Part shown: positions 8,784 through 16,864 of the stretch, in pieces
Layout of the letters: the number at the start of each line of letters is the position of its first letter
Position numbering within the stretch: the first letter of the stretch is position 1
Assembly: GCA_964371945.1 (NCBI GenBank)
Contig: CAYJPA010000070.1
Location: 1-32,746, forward strand
Direction of reading: 5' to 3'
Source: CAYJPA01 sp964371945
GTDB taxonomy: Bacteria; Chloroflexota; Chloroflexia; Thermomicrobiales; UBA6265
Length of the DNA stretch: 32,746 bases
Translations under genes and position numbers: made by a program
The notes under the pieces: model-generated
Told to the model about the DNA's origin: nothing
What the model saw: only the letters and a program-made list of their open reading frames with translations
The model's database searches: none

Positions 8784-9380
8784 CTATTGACCCGCTTTGG
8801 CCACCGGCGGAAGCGGTTCGCCGAGGGTCAACATCAGGCGGTTGGCGTTGGCGAAGAATGCGGCGTAGTTGATCACGTCGAGGATGCCGAGGTCATCGAA
8901 ACCGAGGTCGCGAAGCGGCTGCAAGTCGGCTGAGGTCAACGATTCCGGGTCCAGCGTGGTCTTGGCGCTGAGATCGACGATCGCCCGTTCGAGGGGCGGG
9001 AGTTCGGCATCGATCCCTTCGTCGAGAAACTCCTGAATCAGGTCCCGTTTCTTGGAGAAGTTCGCGAACATGCGGGCATGCACAGAGGCGCAGAAGACAC
9101 AGCCGTTGATGCGCGAAGTGGTGGTTGCGCCGAGCCCGCGGCGAGCACTTACCTCGGGATCAGTCGAGGTGTAGACGTGGCGGTGGACCTTCGCACGCGC
9201 CTGGTAAGCTGGAAAATCGTTCGAGAGCACAGGGCCGTAATCGGCGATTGTGCCGCCGCCGACAAATGCCTCGATCTTCTCCTTTTGCTCGGTTGAGATG
9301 CCGGTATCGATTGCGCGCTCGATCCAGGGCCTCCAGCCGAGGAAGTCGAGCGTGAAGACTTCGCGAAGCGGCATGGTCAT
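8784..9380 (-). CDS. AhpD-like alkylhydroperoxidase domain protein (Avi_7169 type)
   Basis: This is a carboxymuconolactone-decarboxylase/AhpD-fold protein of 198 residues. The redox motif is complete: C94-V-F-C97 followed by H101 in GCVFCASVHA, as in AhpD-type peroxidases that reduce peroxides with a thiol donor. The flanking pattern (ATTTSRINGCVFCASVHARM, and the C-terminal ILDVINYAAFFANANRLM) fits the peroxidase-related family named after Avi_7169. Its ATG overlaps the stop of the upstream gene by four bases (ATGA, 9377-9380), so the two are translationally coupled. The known family usually sits next to the Avi_7170-type CMD protein, exactly as here, and often near LLM monooxygenases. The physiological substrate is not known. 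Confidence 0.9.
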   Translation of the reverse strand: MTMPLREVFTLDFLGWRPWIERAIDTGISTEQKEKIEAFVGGGTIADYGPVLSNDFPAYQARAKVHRHVYTSTDPEVSARRGLGATTTSRINGCVFCASVHARMFANFSKKRDLIQEFLDEGIDAELPPLERAIVDLSAKTTLDPESLTSADLQPLRDLGFDDLGILDVINYAAFFANANRLMLTLGEPLPPVAKAGQ

Positions 9381-9880
9381 GAGTCTTCTCCAAAGGTACG
9401 AAGTCCTGCAATCAGCCGGAGCTGGTACGAAACGAAGGCAATCACCTGAGAGAGCGAGAGGATTCCGGCCGGCGTGAAACCGGCGTCCTTGAGCGCCTGC
9501 AGATCGGATGGTCGCGCGCTTGACGGACTCGTCGTCAGGAGATCGGCGTGCCTAATCGCGCCGCCAAGCGGTGACGAATCGCTCCGAGGAATCGAAACAT
9601 CGCGGCCCCGCTCGATCTCTTCCGGCGGAATGCCGGCGGCAACCGCGAGGTCCGCATTCCAATTTGCGACGGCTTCGCTTTGGGTATGCGAGGCGACTCT
9701 GATCGCGACCAGATATCGATCCGCGAGCGGAAAGGCGGCGGCGGATGTCGAGTCCGGTTCGAAGATCGAGCGGTAGTACGCCTGCAGTTCCTGGGCCAGA
9801 ACGGGTTTCTGATCGCGGCGCTCAGCGATCTTGACGCCGGCGTGAACTCGCAGAATCGTGTTGATTACGTCAGCGGTCAT
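9377..9880 (-). CDS. CMD domain protein (Avi_7170 type)
   Basis: This 167-residue protein of the carboxymuconolactone-decarboxylase superfamily is the usual partner of the AhpD-like gene that follows it with a four-base overlap. It contains no cysteine at all, so it cannot do AhpD-style thiol chemistry. The pairing suggests a non-redox subunit or accessory role; that is an inference. The conserved parts seen are the ADRYLVAIRVASHTQ helix, where the partner family has its active-site helix, and the GILSLSQVIAFVSYQLRL helix at the end. The start is ATG 9880, with a weak GGAG 13 bases upstream. The pair forms a two-gene minus-strand operon between two pseudogenes. Confidence 0.85.
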   Translation of the reverse strand: MTADVINTILRVHAGVKIAERRDQKPVLAQELQAYYRSIFEPDSTSAAAFPLADRYLVAIRVASHTQSEAVANWNADLAVAAGIPPEEIERGRDVSIPRSDSSPLGGAIRHADLLTTSPSSARPSDLQALKDAGFTPAGILSLSQVIAFVSYQLRLIAGLRTFGEDS

Positions 9881-9980
9881 TGCTTGGGTTGTACTCCTAT
9901 CGTTGTCCGGTACCAGTGGCCGTCGCTTTATGCGCGAATCCTGAGTCGCCGCGATTCAGACTCCTGCTTTGCGTGTGGAG

Positions 9981-11500
9981 CTACCCCTGCTCCCGCGGTT
10001 TGACTTGATAGGCAGAGCGGCCGAAAGTCCTGAGGAAGAGCGCGGCGCCCTGCCGGGTGCTTTCGAATCTCAGGTCCGCACGGTGCGGATTGCGCGGCAG
10101 TCCCATCGAGGCCTGCCGCCAGGTGACGCCATCATCCCGGCTGATTTCGGCAGCACCACCGGAAGTTCCAAGAACGTGCCCTGCTTGGAATCGACCGCGA
10201 ACATCCTGCTGTTGGCCGTACCGGCGTGGATCGTTCCGCCATGGAACGAACCCAATGCTGAGATCGCGACGCTTGCAGGCAAGGTTGCGATCAACTCCCA
10301 GTAGTACGGGCCGCCCGAAGCCTTGTCGGAAAAGCAGCCGCGGACGTCGTTGCCGGTGCCGCACATCGCGTAGAGGGTTTGTCCGTCGGGTTTGCGATAG
10401 GTGGGACGGCGAACGGCATCGCCGACCGGTTCGGGGATTCCCGTGGGATCACGGGGCGGAGGTCCGATCGGCACGACGCCGATGTCGGTCACGGTCGGAC
10501 CGGGTCCGACATTGGCCGCGCCCACGGGCTGTCCCATGACGTTGTGGAGCAGTCCGCTGTCTGCCATGAACGCATTCCAGCCGCCGTCGCCGCCGTTGAT
10601 TCGAGTCCAGGGCGTCGGGGCTGGATCCACCCGACAGTAGATATTGCAGTTGTCCTGACTGCCTGTTGAGATGAGGCCGAACTCAGTCATCGAGGCGGAC
10701 AACGTGCCGTAGAACTGCCTCGCGACGAAGGTGGCATAGCACTGGTGTGCCGGCAACAACCGATTGTAGTTGCTTTGGTATGGCTGACCGACGAGTCCGA
10801 GAAAGGCATCGAGGTTGATCCGTGCAATCCCGCCGTCACTGCAGACAAAAAGGTGTGAACGTCACCCGGATGCAACGGGTAGAACCGAAGCGCATGAAGA
10901 TCGGCGTCGAGATGCGTTCCATCGACGACGCGCTTGAAGGTCCTGCCCGAGTTGAGCGTAATGAACGGCCCTGCTTCCAGACATAGTGATCACGAGGCGC
11001 CGGTTTTGAACCGCCAGGGACGAGGCAACCGCGCTTCGGACGAGTCGAGGGAATCGTCGACTAGAAGAGCCCACCATCGCAGGCACCGACAATCCGGCAG
11101 AGATTGCGGATGACGACGATGCGGTGGACATCGCCGGCGCCGGCCGGGAGCGGATTGTTGACCAGCACCCATGAAAGCAGTGGAAGGTTCCCGCCGAGAT
11201 CGGTTTCTCGGATGATCTCGCCCATGCAGCCGGCGAAGAAGTGCTGCAGGGAATCGTCCGGACCGCCGCACAGACAATTGACGTCCAGATTGGTCCAACT
11301 ATCAGAGAGCGGGATCGTCATTCCGTTCGTGGAGATGCTCCAAACGCCCCCCCCCTTCTCCGTTGAAACGAGAATGACGGCGGAATCGAGCTCCAGCATG
11401 TCGGTGGCGTGACCGGGGTACCAGCCGTCAGCGGCTTCGTCGGTTTGGATACCGAATGGGTTTGCGAGGGACCAGCGAATGGTGGGATCGTCTGACGTTG
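9981..11500 (-). pseudogene. Decayed BNR/WD40-like beta-propeller protein
   Basis: Homologous-looking reading is spread over several minus-strand frames. From about 11490 one frame reads DPTIRWSLANPFGIQTDE through VWSISTNG to an early stop at 11061. Another frame from about 10995 reads FITLNSGRTFKRVVDGTHL. A one-base loss after a T run near 10855-10862 breaks HPGDVHTFL from the following VCSDGGIARINLDAFLG. That frame continues through NYNRLLPAHQCYATF and GSQDNCNIYC to about 10175. A last shift leads to AEISRDDGVTWRQASMG and the propeller-ending RTFGRSAYQV. SRDDGVTW is a BNR/Asp-box motif of sialidase-like propellers. No intact start or signal peptide remains. Confidence 0.8.
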
Positions 11501-11600
11501 TTCACCCCTTCCATATTGAAGTCGCGCGGCATCCGTCGGTATTACCGCGGTCGCCTAGACCGGAGTCTGGGGTGCTGGAACCAGTCTGATCGGGGCGGGC

Positions 11601-12800
11601 TCAGTCGTCGAAGAAGCCTCTATCATCGTCTTTCAGATACCCAGAAGCACGCTCGACGTTAAGCTCAACCCCCATGCCGGGATTGGAGCAGACCTCGATG
11701 TGACCGTCGACCACGATCGGATTCGGAAGACCATCGACGATGTCGTACCACCAGTCGGGATGGCCGGTCGGGTATTCGAACGCGATGTAATTTGCCGGAA
11801 GCGTCGCGCAAACTTGAACCAAAGCGGCGAGACCGAGCAATCCGTTGCCGGTGCCGTGCGGCGCCATCAAGATGCCGTGGAGATCGGCATACTCCGCGAC
11901 CCATTTGAGCTCGGCGATTCCACCAACATCGCACGGATCGGGTCCAACGATCCGAATCGCTTTTTTCTCGAGCAGGTCCTTGAAATTGTGGCGCAAGTAG
12001 ATCTGCTCGCCGGTATGAATCGGAACAGTGGTTGCCATCGTGACTTCACGATAGACGTCGGCGTGGACCCAGGGCACGTAGTCGCCAGTTAGGAGATCCT
12101 CCAGCCACATGATGTTGAGCGGTTCGAGCGCACGGGCGAGCTTGATCGCGTCGGGCACCGTCCAGCCGGGACCGCAATCAAGCGCCAGTCCGATCTCGTC
12201 GCCAAGAACCTCTTTCATCGCGGTCACACAATCGACGACGTGGTTGAGCCCGCGCTCGGTAAGAAGTCCGCGGGTGAGCTGACCATGAAAGGTCGGCTCC
12301 TGGGCATTTCCGTAGAAGAAATCCGGAACCTCGTGTTTCATCTGGCTGTGGAATGCCACCCCCTGCTTCACGATCGTGAAGCCCTCGGCGCAGGCCTTCA
12401 TCTGGCGGGCGCTTTCGGCATAGTCTTCAGGAGATTGACCGAGCATCGGTTGGCGCACCGCGCCGTTGTAGACGCGGACCCTGTCACGTACCTTGCCACC
12501 GAGCAGTTTGTGCACGGGGAGACCCGCTGCCTTGCCGGCGATATCCCAGAGCGCCATCTCGATCGCGCTGACAGAGCTGCCCCAGGGTTTGAAGGAACCG
12601 CGCTGGCGGATGCGCAGCATGACGCGCTCGACATCGGTCGGGTCCTGCCCGAGCACGGCATCGCGGAAGAGCAGCACGTGGCTTTTCAGGTACGGCTTGT
12701 ACGCCTCGATTTCGCCGTACCCGCTGATCCCCTCGTCGGTCAGGATGCGGACGATGGGATTGTTCCCGATAACCGCGCACTTGAGATCGGTGATCTTCAT
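11601..12800 (-). CDS. Mandelate racemase/muconate lactonizing enzyme family protein 1
   Basis: This is an enolase-superfamily enzyme of 399 residues, a normal length. These enzymes abstract a proton alpha to a carboxylate with Mg2+; most in bacteria are sugar-acid dehydratases or epimerases. The N-terminal capping domain covers about 1-115. In the barrel the metal ligands are Asp208 (LALDCGPG), Glu234 (MWLEDLL) and Glu265 (IHTGEQIY). A Asp291/His315 pair (DPCDVGG; APHGTGNG) is the likely general base or acid. The KxK motif of the racemase subgroup is replaced by IVKQG. The substrate cannot be assigned. The ATG has AAAGGGAA just upstream. The gene lies 192 bases after the 3-hydroxyacyl-CoA dehydrogenase gene on the same strand, and they may be co-transcribed. 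Confidence 0.9.
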   Translation of the reverse strand: MKITDLKCAVIGNNPIVRILTDEGISGYGEIEAYKPYLKSHVLLFRDAVLGQDPTDVERVMLRIRQRGSFKPWGSSVSAIEMALWDIAGKAAGLPVHKLLGGKVRDRVRVYNGAVRQPMLGQSPEDYAESARQMKACAEGFTIVKQGVAFHSQMKHEVPDFFYGNAQEPTFHGQLTRGLLTERGLNHVVDCVTAMKEVLGDEIGLALDCGPGWTVPDAIKLARALEPLNIMWLEDLLTGDYVPWVHADVYREVTMATTVPIHTGEQIYLRHNFKDLLEKKAIRIVGPDPCDVGGIAELKWVAEYADLHGILMAPHGTGNGLLGLAALVQVCATLPANYIAFEYPTGHPDWWYDIVDGLPNPIVVDGHIEVCSNPGMGVELNVERASGYLKDDDRGFFDD

Positions 12801-12889
12801 CGCAGATTCCCTTTCAAACTAGAACCCTCTCCCACGACGAAGGCCGAGGGGCTTCGGTAGCGTTGCGGACGGTTTTCCTTCGCGAGAAC

Positions 12890-12973
12890 GCACGCCATGC
12901 GTCCTCGGTTTTCGACTACTCCGGCCAATGATTGAACCTCGCGGCCTTGGAAACGGGCGCATGCCATGCGTCC
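12890..12973. repeat. Two copies of a short palindrome-like repeat
   Basis: Between the enolase and dehydrogenase genes, 12890-12904 and 12959-12973 share a 15-base element that differs at one base (GCACGCCATGCGTCC and GCATGCCATGCGTCC). The element is partly self-complementary around GCATGC. Its inverse GGGACGCATGG occurs at 2867-2877. This looks like a small dispersed intergenic repeat. No function is evident. Confidence 0.55.
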
Positions 12974-12992
12974 CTACCGAATGCAAACCCAA

Positions 12993-13949
12993 TTAATTGG
13001 CCGGTGCTTGTCGCTGATGAAAAAGTTTCAATAGAGTCAGGTATCGCCGATCCCGTTCAGAACGAACCTTTTCGGCTGATTCGGGCGTGTATTCGTAAAA
13101 GCCGTGCAGGGTTTTGAAGCCGTAGTGGCCGGCATCGACCATGCGTTGGACGATGCCTGGAATTTCGACGCCCGAGGCGATCTCGGGCGCAAGCTGGCGG
13201 AAGACCTCGGCATTGATATCCATGCCGCCGAAATCCTGAACCTGCAGAGGACCAAGCGCGGCGAGCCGAAATCCCATGCTGCCTTGAATCGCGGCGTCGA
13301 TATCTTCAACCGATGCGACACCCCGATCCAGCAGATCCCAGACCTCGCGCATGATCGCGATCTGGACACGGTTTACCAGGAACCCTGGCAATTCCTTGTT
13401 GATCCGAATCGCCAGTTTGCCCGCCTGACGCAACACGCTCAGCGTGGTCAAAATCGTCGCTTCTGAGGTCAATTCGCTTCCGACGACTTCGACCGCCGGC
13501 ACGATGTGCGGTGGGTTGAACCAATGGGTCACGATCGCGCGTTCCGGCCGGCGCAAGCGCGAGCCGGACTGGGAGATTGGAAAGGTCGAGGAGTTGCTTG
13601 CCAGGATGGTCGAGTCCGCGATGATTTCTTCGAGGCGGGCGAAGAGATCTTGCTTGGCGGTGAGATCTTCCCGGATCGCCTCGGTCACGAACTGGGCTTC
13701 GTGGACGGTTTCCGCTTCAGTCGTGCAAATGGTGATCCGTCCGAGTGCCGGGCCGATCTGATCGGGCGATATCAAACCGGCTTCGACGAAATCCAGGAGA
13801 TTGCATCGAATCCGGTTGTGCAGTGATTCGCCCGCCGCCGGATACTCGTCGAACCCGATCACCTCGAACCCGGCCACGGCGAACGATTGGGCGATGCCAT
13901 GGCCCATCGTGCCAAGTCCGATCACGGCAATGCGCTTGATCTCTGTCAC
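12993..13949 (-). CDS. 3-hydroxyacyl-CoA dehydrogenase family protein
   Basis: This NAD-dependent dehydrogenase has 318 residues. The Rossmann fold opens with AVIGLGTMGHGIA (Gly11-x-Gly-x-x-Gly16). The catalytic His142 is in THWFNPPHIVPAVEVV, matching the HxFNP signature, and VTEAIRED and ASNSST carry the conserved Glu and Ser. The C-terminal domain begins with GFLVNR and includes GPLQVQDFGG. Family members oxidise 3-hydroxyacyl-CoA (such as 3-hydroxybutyryl-CoA) or free hydroxy acids such as L-gulonate; the enolase neighbour leaves the second option open. GTG 13949 is chosen because AAGGAG lies five bases upstream and the Rossmann strand follows at once. The longer frame from 14045 adds 32 residues with no conservation. 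Confidence 0.9.
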   Translation of the reverse strand: MTEIKRIAVIGLGTMGHGIAQSFAVAGFEVIGFDEYPAAGESLHNRIRCNLLDFVEAGLISPDQIGPALGRITICTTEAETVHEAQFVTEAIREDLTAKQDLFARLEEIIADSTILASNSSTFPISQSGSRLRRPERAIVTHWFNPPHIVPAVEVVGSELTSEATILTTLSVLRQAGKLAIRINKELPGFLVNRVQIAIMREVWDLLDRGVASVEDIDAAIQGSMGFRLAALGPLQVQDFGGMDINAEVFRQLAPEIASGVEIPGIVQRMVDAGHYGFKTLHGFYEYTPESAEKVRSERDRRYLTLLKLFHQRQAPAN

Positions 13950-14050
13950 ATGCACTCCTTGTCCCGAAATCGAAGGTTCAAACCGCCAACGTGCGTTCAT
14001 TCTATGCCAGACTTTTCTGAGCTGGTTGGGGGCAGAACGGATCATGAGCC

Positions 14051-15173
14051 GTGGTGGTGGTTGAAAAGTCAGAGTCTGGCGGTGTTTTGTGTCGACGAGC
14101 GCTCAATCGAGCACTGCTGGCGCGCCAGCTTCTGCCGCGGAAGGCAAAGCTACCAGCGCTCGAAGCGATCGAGCGCCTTGCCGGCATGCAGTCGCAGCTT
14201 CCGAGCTCGCCCTATACCGGATTGTGGTCGAGGCTCAGGGAGTTTCGACATCAGGAATTGTCGGATCTGAACGAACAATGCCAGGTTGTTCGAATCGCGC
14301 TGATGCGATCGACGATTCACCCGGTGTCAGTACAAGATTGCCTCATGTTGCGGCCCGTCGTGCAACCAGTGATCTCCCGAGGCACGAACACGACGTACGG
14401 CAAGATGCTAAACGGTGTTGATCTCGAAGAGTTGTCTAGCAAAGCACGGCAGATCGTTGAAGAAGCGCCGCGTACGTCTCAAGAGCTTGGCGACCTGCTG
14501 CTGCTGGACTGGCCCGAGAGCGACGCGCATGTGCTATCGCAAGCCGCGCGCTCTCTTGCCGTTGGTCCAAATTCCGCCGCGCGGTGTCTGGGGAAAACGC
14601 GGTCTAGCGACGCACACGACCGCCGAAACCTGGATCGGGGACCCGCTCGCACCGAGTCCCGATGCGGATTCGATCGCCCTGCGATATCTCGCCGCGTACG
14701 GTCCAGCATCGGTTCGCGATATCCAAACATGGTCGGGACTGACGCGACTGAACGAGGTCGTTGAGCGCCTCAGGGCCGATCTTGTGACGTTTAGGGATGA
14801 GCAGGGTGTAGAGCTGTTCGATGTTCCGAACTCACCACTGCCGGAGCCCGAGGCGCCCGCCCCCCTCGATTTCTGGCGGATTATGACAATGCGATCATCG
14901 GGTTCGCCGACCGGTCCCGAATCCTCGATCCCAGGCATCGCGACCGTGTGGCAATGAAGAATGGGATGGCGCCGGCGCTGCTGGTCGAGGGATTCGTGGC
15001 CGGGACGTGAAAAATCTCCCGCTCGAAGTCGAACGCAACGCTGGCGGTTGAGTTGTTCAAGCAGGTGTCGGGGGGATCGTCTCGCGGCGATTGACGAAGA
15101 GGGCCGGGCACTGCTGGAATTCATGGCGGGAGATTCGGGATTACGCGACGTTCAGGTCCGGGTTAGGTCCTGA
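14051..15173 (+). pseudogene. Broken winged-helix (HTH_42/AlkZ-like) protein
   Basis: Remnant of a winged-helix DNA-binding domain protein (PF06224 type, which includes AlkZ/YcaQ-like DNA glycosylases), about 370 residues when intact. Frame one runs from ALNRALLARQLLPRK and AGMQSQLPSSPYTGLW to about 14545. A two-base loss in a GC run (14540-14554) moves it to ALLPLVQIPPRGVWGKRG and RYLAAYGPASVRDIQTWSGL. A shift at the C6 run 14860-14865 leads to FLADYDNAIIGFADRSRIL. At 15008-15010 the expected Trp codon is TGA. A further shift at the G6 run 15070-15075 leads to LAAIDEEGRALLEFM and the stop at 15173. Four or more lesions mean it is not functional. It is divergent from the dehydrogenase gene. 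Confidence 0.85.
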
Positions 15174-15187
15174 ATCGCGGCAGATTC

Positions 15188-15299
15188 GCACGGGGCTTAA
15201 GACCCCGTGCTGAACCTACAAACCCGGCAGAAGCCGGCTGACGGTTTCCATCGCTCGTTGTTTGGAGCTTGTTGCTTGCAGCTTGGAGCTTACAGCTAG
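15188..15299. repeat. Hairpin plus AGCTT-rich repeat
   Basis: GCACGGGG (15188-15195) and CCCCGTGC (15203-15210) form a perfect 8-bp stem with a 7-base loop. A smaller CCGGC/GCCGG hairpin follows at 15224-15237. From 15263 to 15299 the sequence is a run of AGCTT-like words (GGAGCTT, TTGCTTGCAGCTT, GGAGCTTACAGCT). Such elements are familiar as dispersed intergenic repeats in environmental genomes. There is no T tract after the hairpin, so it is not a classical terminator, but it may end transcripts of the RidA gene, whose stop lies at 15303 on the minus strand. Confidence 0.6.
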
Positions 15300-15302
15300 C
15301 CG

Positions 15303-15764
15303 TTAGCTTTCAACCTCGAAGATCGTTTCGACTTCGATGGGAACGTTGCCGGGAAGTGCCTGCAACCCGACCGCTGAGCGGGCGTGCCGGCCTTTTTCGC
15401 CCAGAACCTCGAAGAGCAAATCCGAGAAGCCGTGCATGACCCGCGGGGTCTGCTCGAAGCCGGGGGTGCAATTGACCATACCAAGCACCTTGACGACCTG
15501 TTTGATGCGGGAGAGGTCTCCGAGCACCGTTTTCGCGGCAGCGAGCTGCAAGATCGCGACTTCCCTCGCCGCCTGGTAGCCTTCTTCAACCGAGTAGGTT
15601 TCGCCGACGCGGCCCTTCCAGGGTTTGCCGTCGCGGGGTGGTGGCGTCGACCCGGAGAGGTAGAGCAGGTTTCCGGCGACTTTTCCGACGACCATCGCCG
15701 GAGCCGCCATCGTCGCCTCTTTCAACTCGATCCCAAGCTCTTTGAGCTTCTCTTCAGGTGTCAT
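15303..15764 (-). CDS. RidA family protein
   Basis: This is a 153-residue YjgF/YER057c/UK114 protein of the longer RidA subgroup. RidA members hydrolyse reactive enamines and imines made by PLP enzymes or amino-acid oxidation, in the cytoplasm as trimers. The conserved Arg/Ser segment is present in GRHARSAVGLQALPGN, followed by the terminal strand VPIEVETIFEV. GNLLYLSGSTP gives the typical second strand. The ATG at 15764 has GGAAGGA upstream with about nine bases spacing. The frame stays open to 16124, but the extra N-terminal 120 residues have no family match and lie partly opposite a broken MFS gene. It is the only gene here with a known damage-control role, next to a catabolic cluster. Confidence 0.9.
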   Translation of the reverse strand: MTPEEKLKELGIELKEATMAAPAMVVGKVAGNLLYLSGSTPPPRDGKPWKGRVGETYSVEEGYQAAREVAILQLAAAKTVLGDLSRIKQVVKVLGMVNCTPGFEQTPRVMHGFSDLLFEVLGEKGRHARSAVGLQALPGNVPIEVETIFEVES

Positions 15765-15990
15765 CGAATCTATTCCTTCCCTGCCGAAACGGCCTTCAAT
15801 GGCGCGGTTCATCTCGCCGATCGCGAATGCTTCAACTTGCATCTTACTAGGGATGGCGATCGGAGTTTGCTCGTCCGTTTCGAAACCCGGCGTCCGAGTG
15901 CTCGTCATCGGGGCCATAATGAACAGCTGATTAGGCATCACCAGCTGATGCCGATCTACATCCCGAAAGCGGGGCGGTGAAAGGTCATCG

Positions 15991-16400
15991 GTGATCGCGG
16001 GGCGGCGCGGCACGAAATCCCAATCGACCGCGTTCGTCCGAGTCCCTCCAACTTGGGTGCTTTTCCTCATCCTCGGACTCTTTGCTTTTCCCGAATCGTC
16101 GATCGGTCCGGCGATGCGGTTCATTCGCGCTCGACTCGATCTCAGCTACACCACCGCGAGTCTTCATTTTTCCGCGTTCGCTCTGGGTGGAGTAATCACC
16201 GGATTTGCTGGAGACCGCGTTGTCCGGCGCACCAGCCGCCGAAGCGCGCTTTGGTTGGGCATGACCGGGATGACGTTCTGGGTAGCGTCCTTGGCGGTCA
16301 GTCCGGTCGTCGCGGGCACGATTCTTGGCGCATTCGTGACCGGAGCCGCCGGAACCGCCCTGTTGATCGGAGCGCTCGTCGCCACGCGCTACGCGGTTCG
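15991..16400 (+). pseudogene. Truncated MFS transporter, N-terminal part
   Basis: The frame encodes about four membrane helices of a major facilitator transporter and then loses all resemblance. Helix 1 is VLFLILGLFAFPESSIG. Helix 2 ends with the loop motif GDRVVRRTSRR, the MFS motif A. Helix 3 contains LGMTGMTFWVASLAVS, and helix 4 is GAFVTGAAGTALLIGALVA. After about 16400 the translation becomes Arg-rich and non-membrane, and the DNA instead matches the end of an enolase-superfamily gene on the other strand. At least eight helices are missing. The open frame continues to 16620 by chance. Substrate unknown. Confidence 0.75.
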
Positions 16401-16464
16401 ATCGGTGGATCCCGTTCCCACACCGACCATTTGCTGGCGGTTCCATCGTCCTCGGCACACGAGT

Positions 16465-16600
16465 CAGCCGCGGCAAGTTCGACGCCAAGACGATCGCGTC
16501 GGGGAGTGTTTGGGACCCGGGCAAAAAAGTCGTGCTCAGGCCGAGTGCGGCCGGGGTGAGAATGTGACCGTCGACGATCTCGGTTCCCTTGGTGACGAGA
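16465..16600 (-). pseudogene. C-terminal relic of a mandelate racemase family gene
   Basis: On the minus strand from 16596 the translation EIVDGHILTPAALGLSTTFL aligns with the C-terminal EIVDGHILAPTAPGLGTSIL of the intact enolase-superfamily gene ending at 16865. The relic then reads on with LPGSQTLPDAIVLAS, like the intact LPDLRTRADASVLES. Nucleotides 16568-16581 (ACCGTCGACGATCT region) nearly copy those near 16960. Nothing of the barrel or metal sites is left. It abuts the truncated MFS gene, so the pair marks a deletion or rearrangement junction. Confidence 0.75.
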
Positions 16601-16739
16601 AATCAGTTCAAGGGAGGTAGGCCAGGTTCCAACGCAACACCCCGCGCGTTGCCTTTCATCAACTAGCAGGTAATTTGTCTAATCAATCTTCTAGTAAACT
16701 GTCCGCGAAAATCGGGGTTGCAGCGAACTCCTGGCGCGT

Positions 16740-16810
16740 GGCAACAGATTCCATGTGCCAGTCACGAAACAGACGAAATCTGTTGCCAAGTGTTGCCAAT
16801 TGTTGCCGCG
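16740..16810. repeat. Inverted repeat and 10-bp tandem repeat
   Basis: GGCAACAGATT (16740-16750) and AATCTGTTGCC (16777-16787) are exact inverted copies, 11 bases each with 26 bases between. The right arm also starts a tandem array of period 10: TGTTGCCAAG (16781), TGTTGCCAAT (16791) and TGTTGCCGCG (16801). The element lies between the enolase relic and the 3' end of the intact enolase gene. It could fold as an RNA stem or mark an old recombination site. No function is shown. Confidence 0.65.
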
Positions 16811-16864
16811 CGGCGGAGCGAGGTCGATCCGCTCCTTCGTTGCATTTGACCCGGCCGAACCGGA

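Noticed and set aside
11347..11355. Run of nine C as a phase-variation tract
   Set aside because: It encodes Gly codons in a gene already broken elsewhere and keeps frame itself.
12240..12860. 206-codon plus-strand frame
   Set aside because: It lies fully opposite the enolase gene, whose catalytic motifs are intact; the translation has no family match.
12989..13000. CCAATTAATTGG palindrome at the dehydrogenase stop codon
   Set aside because: Perfect over 12 bases but isolated, overlapping the stop codon, with no second copy or context to suggest an operator.
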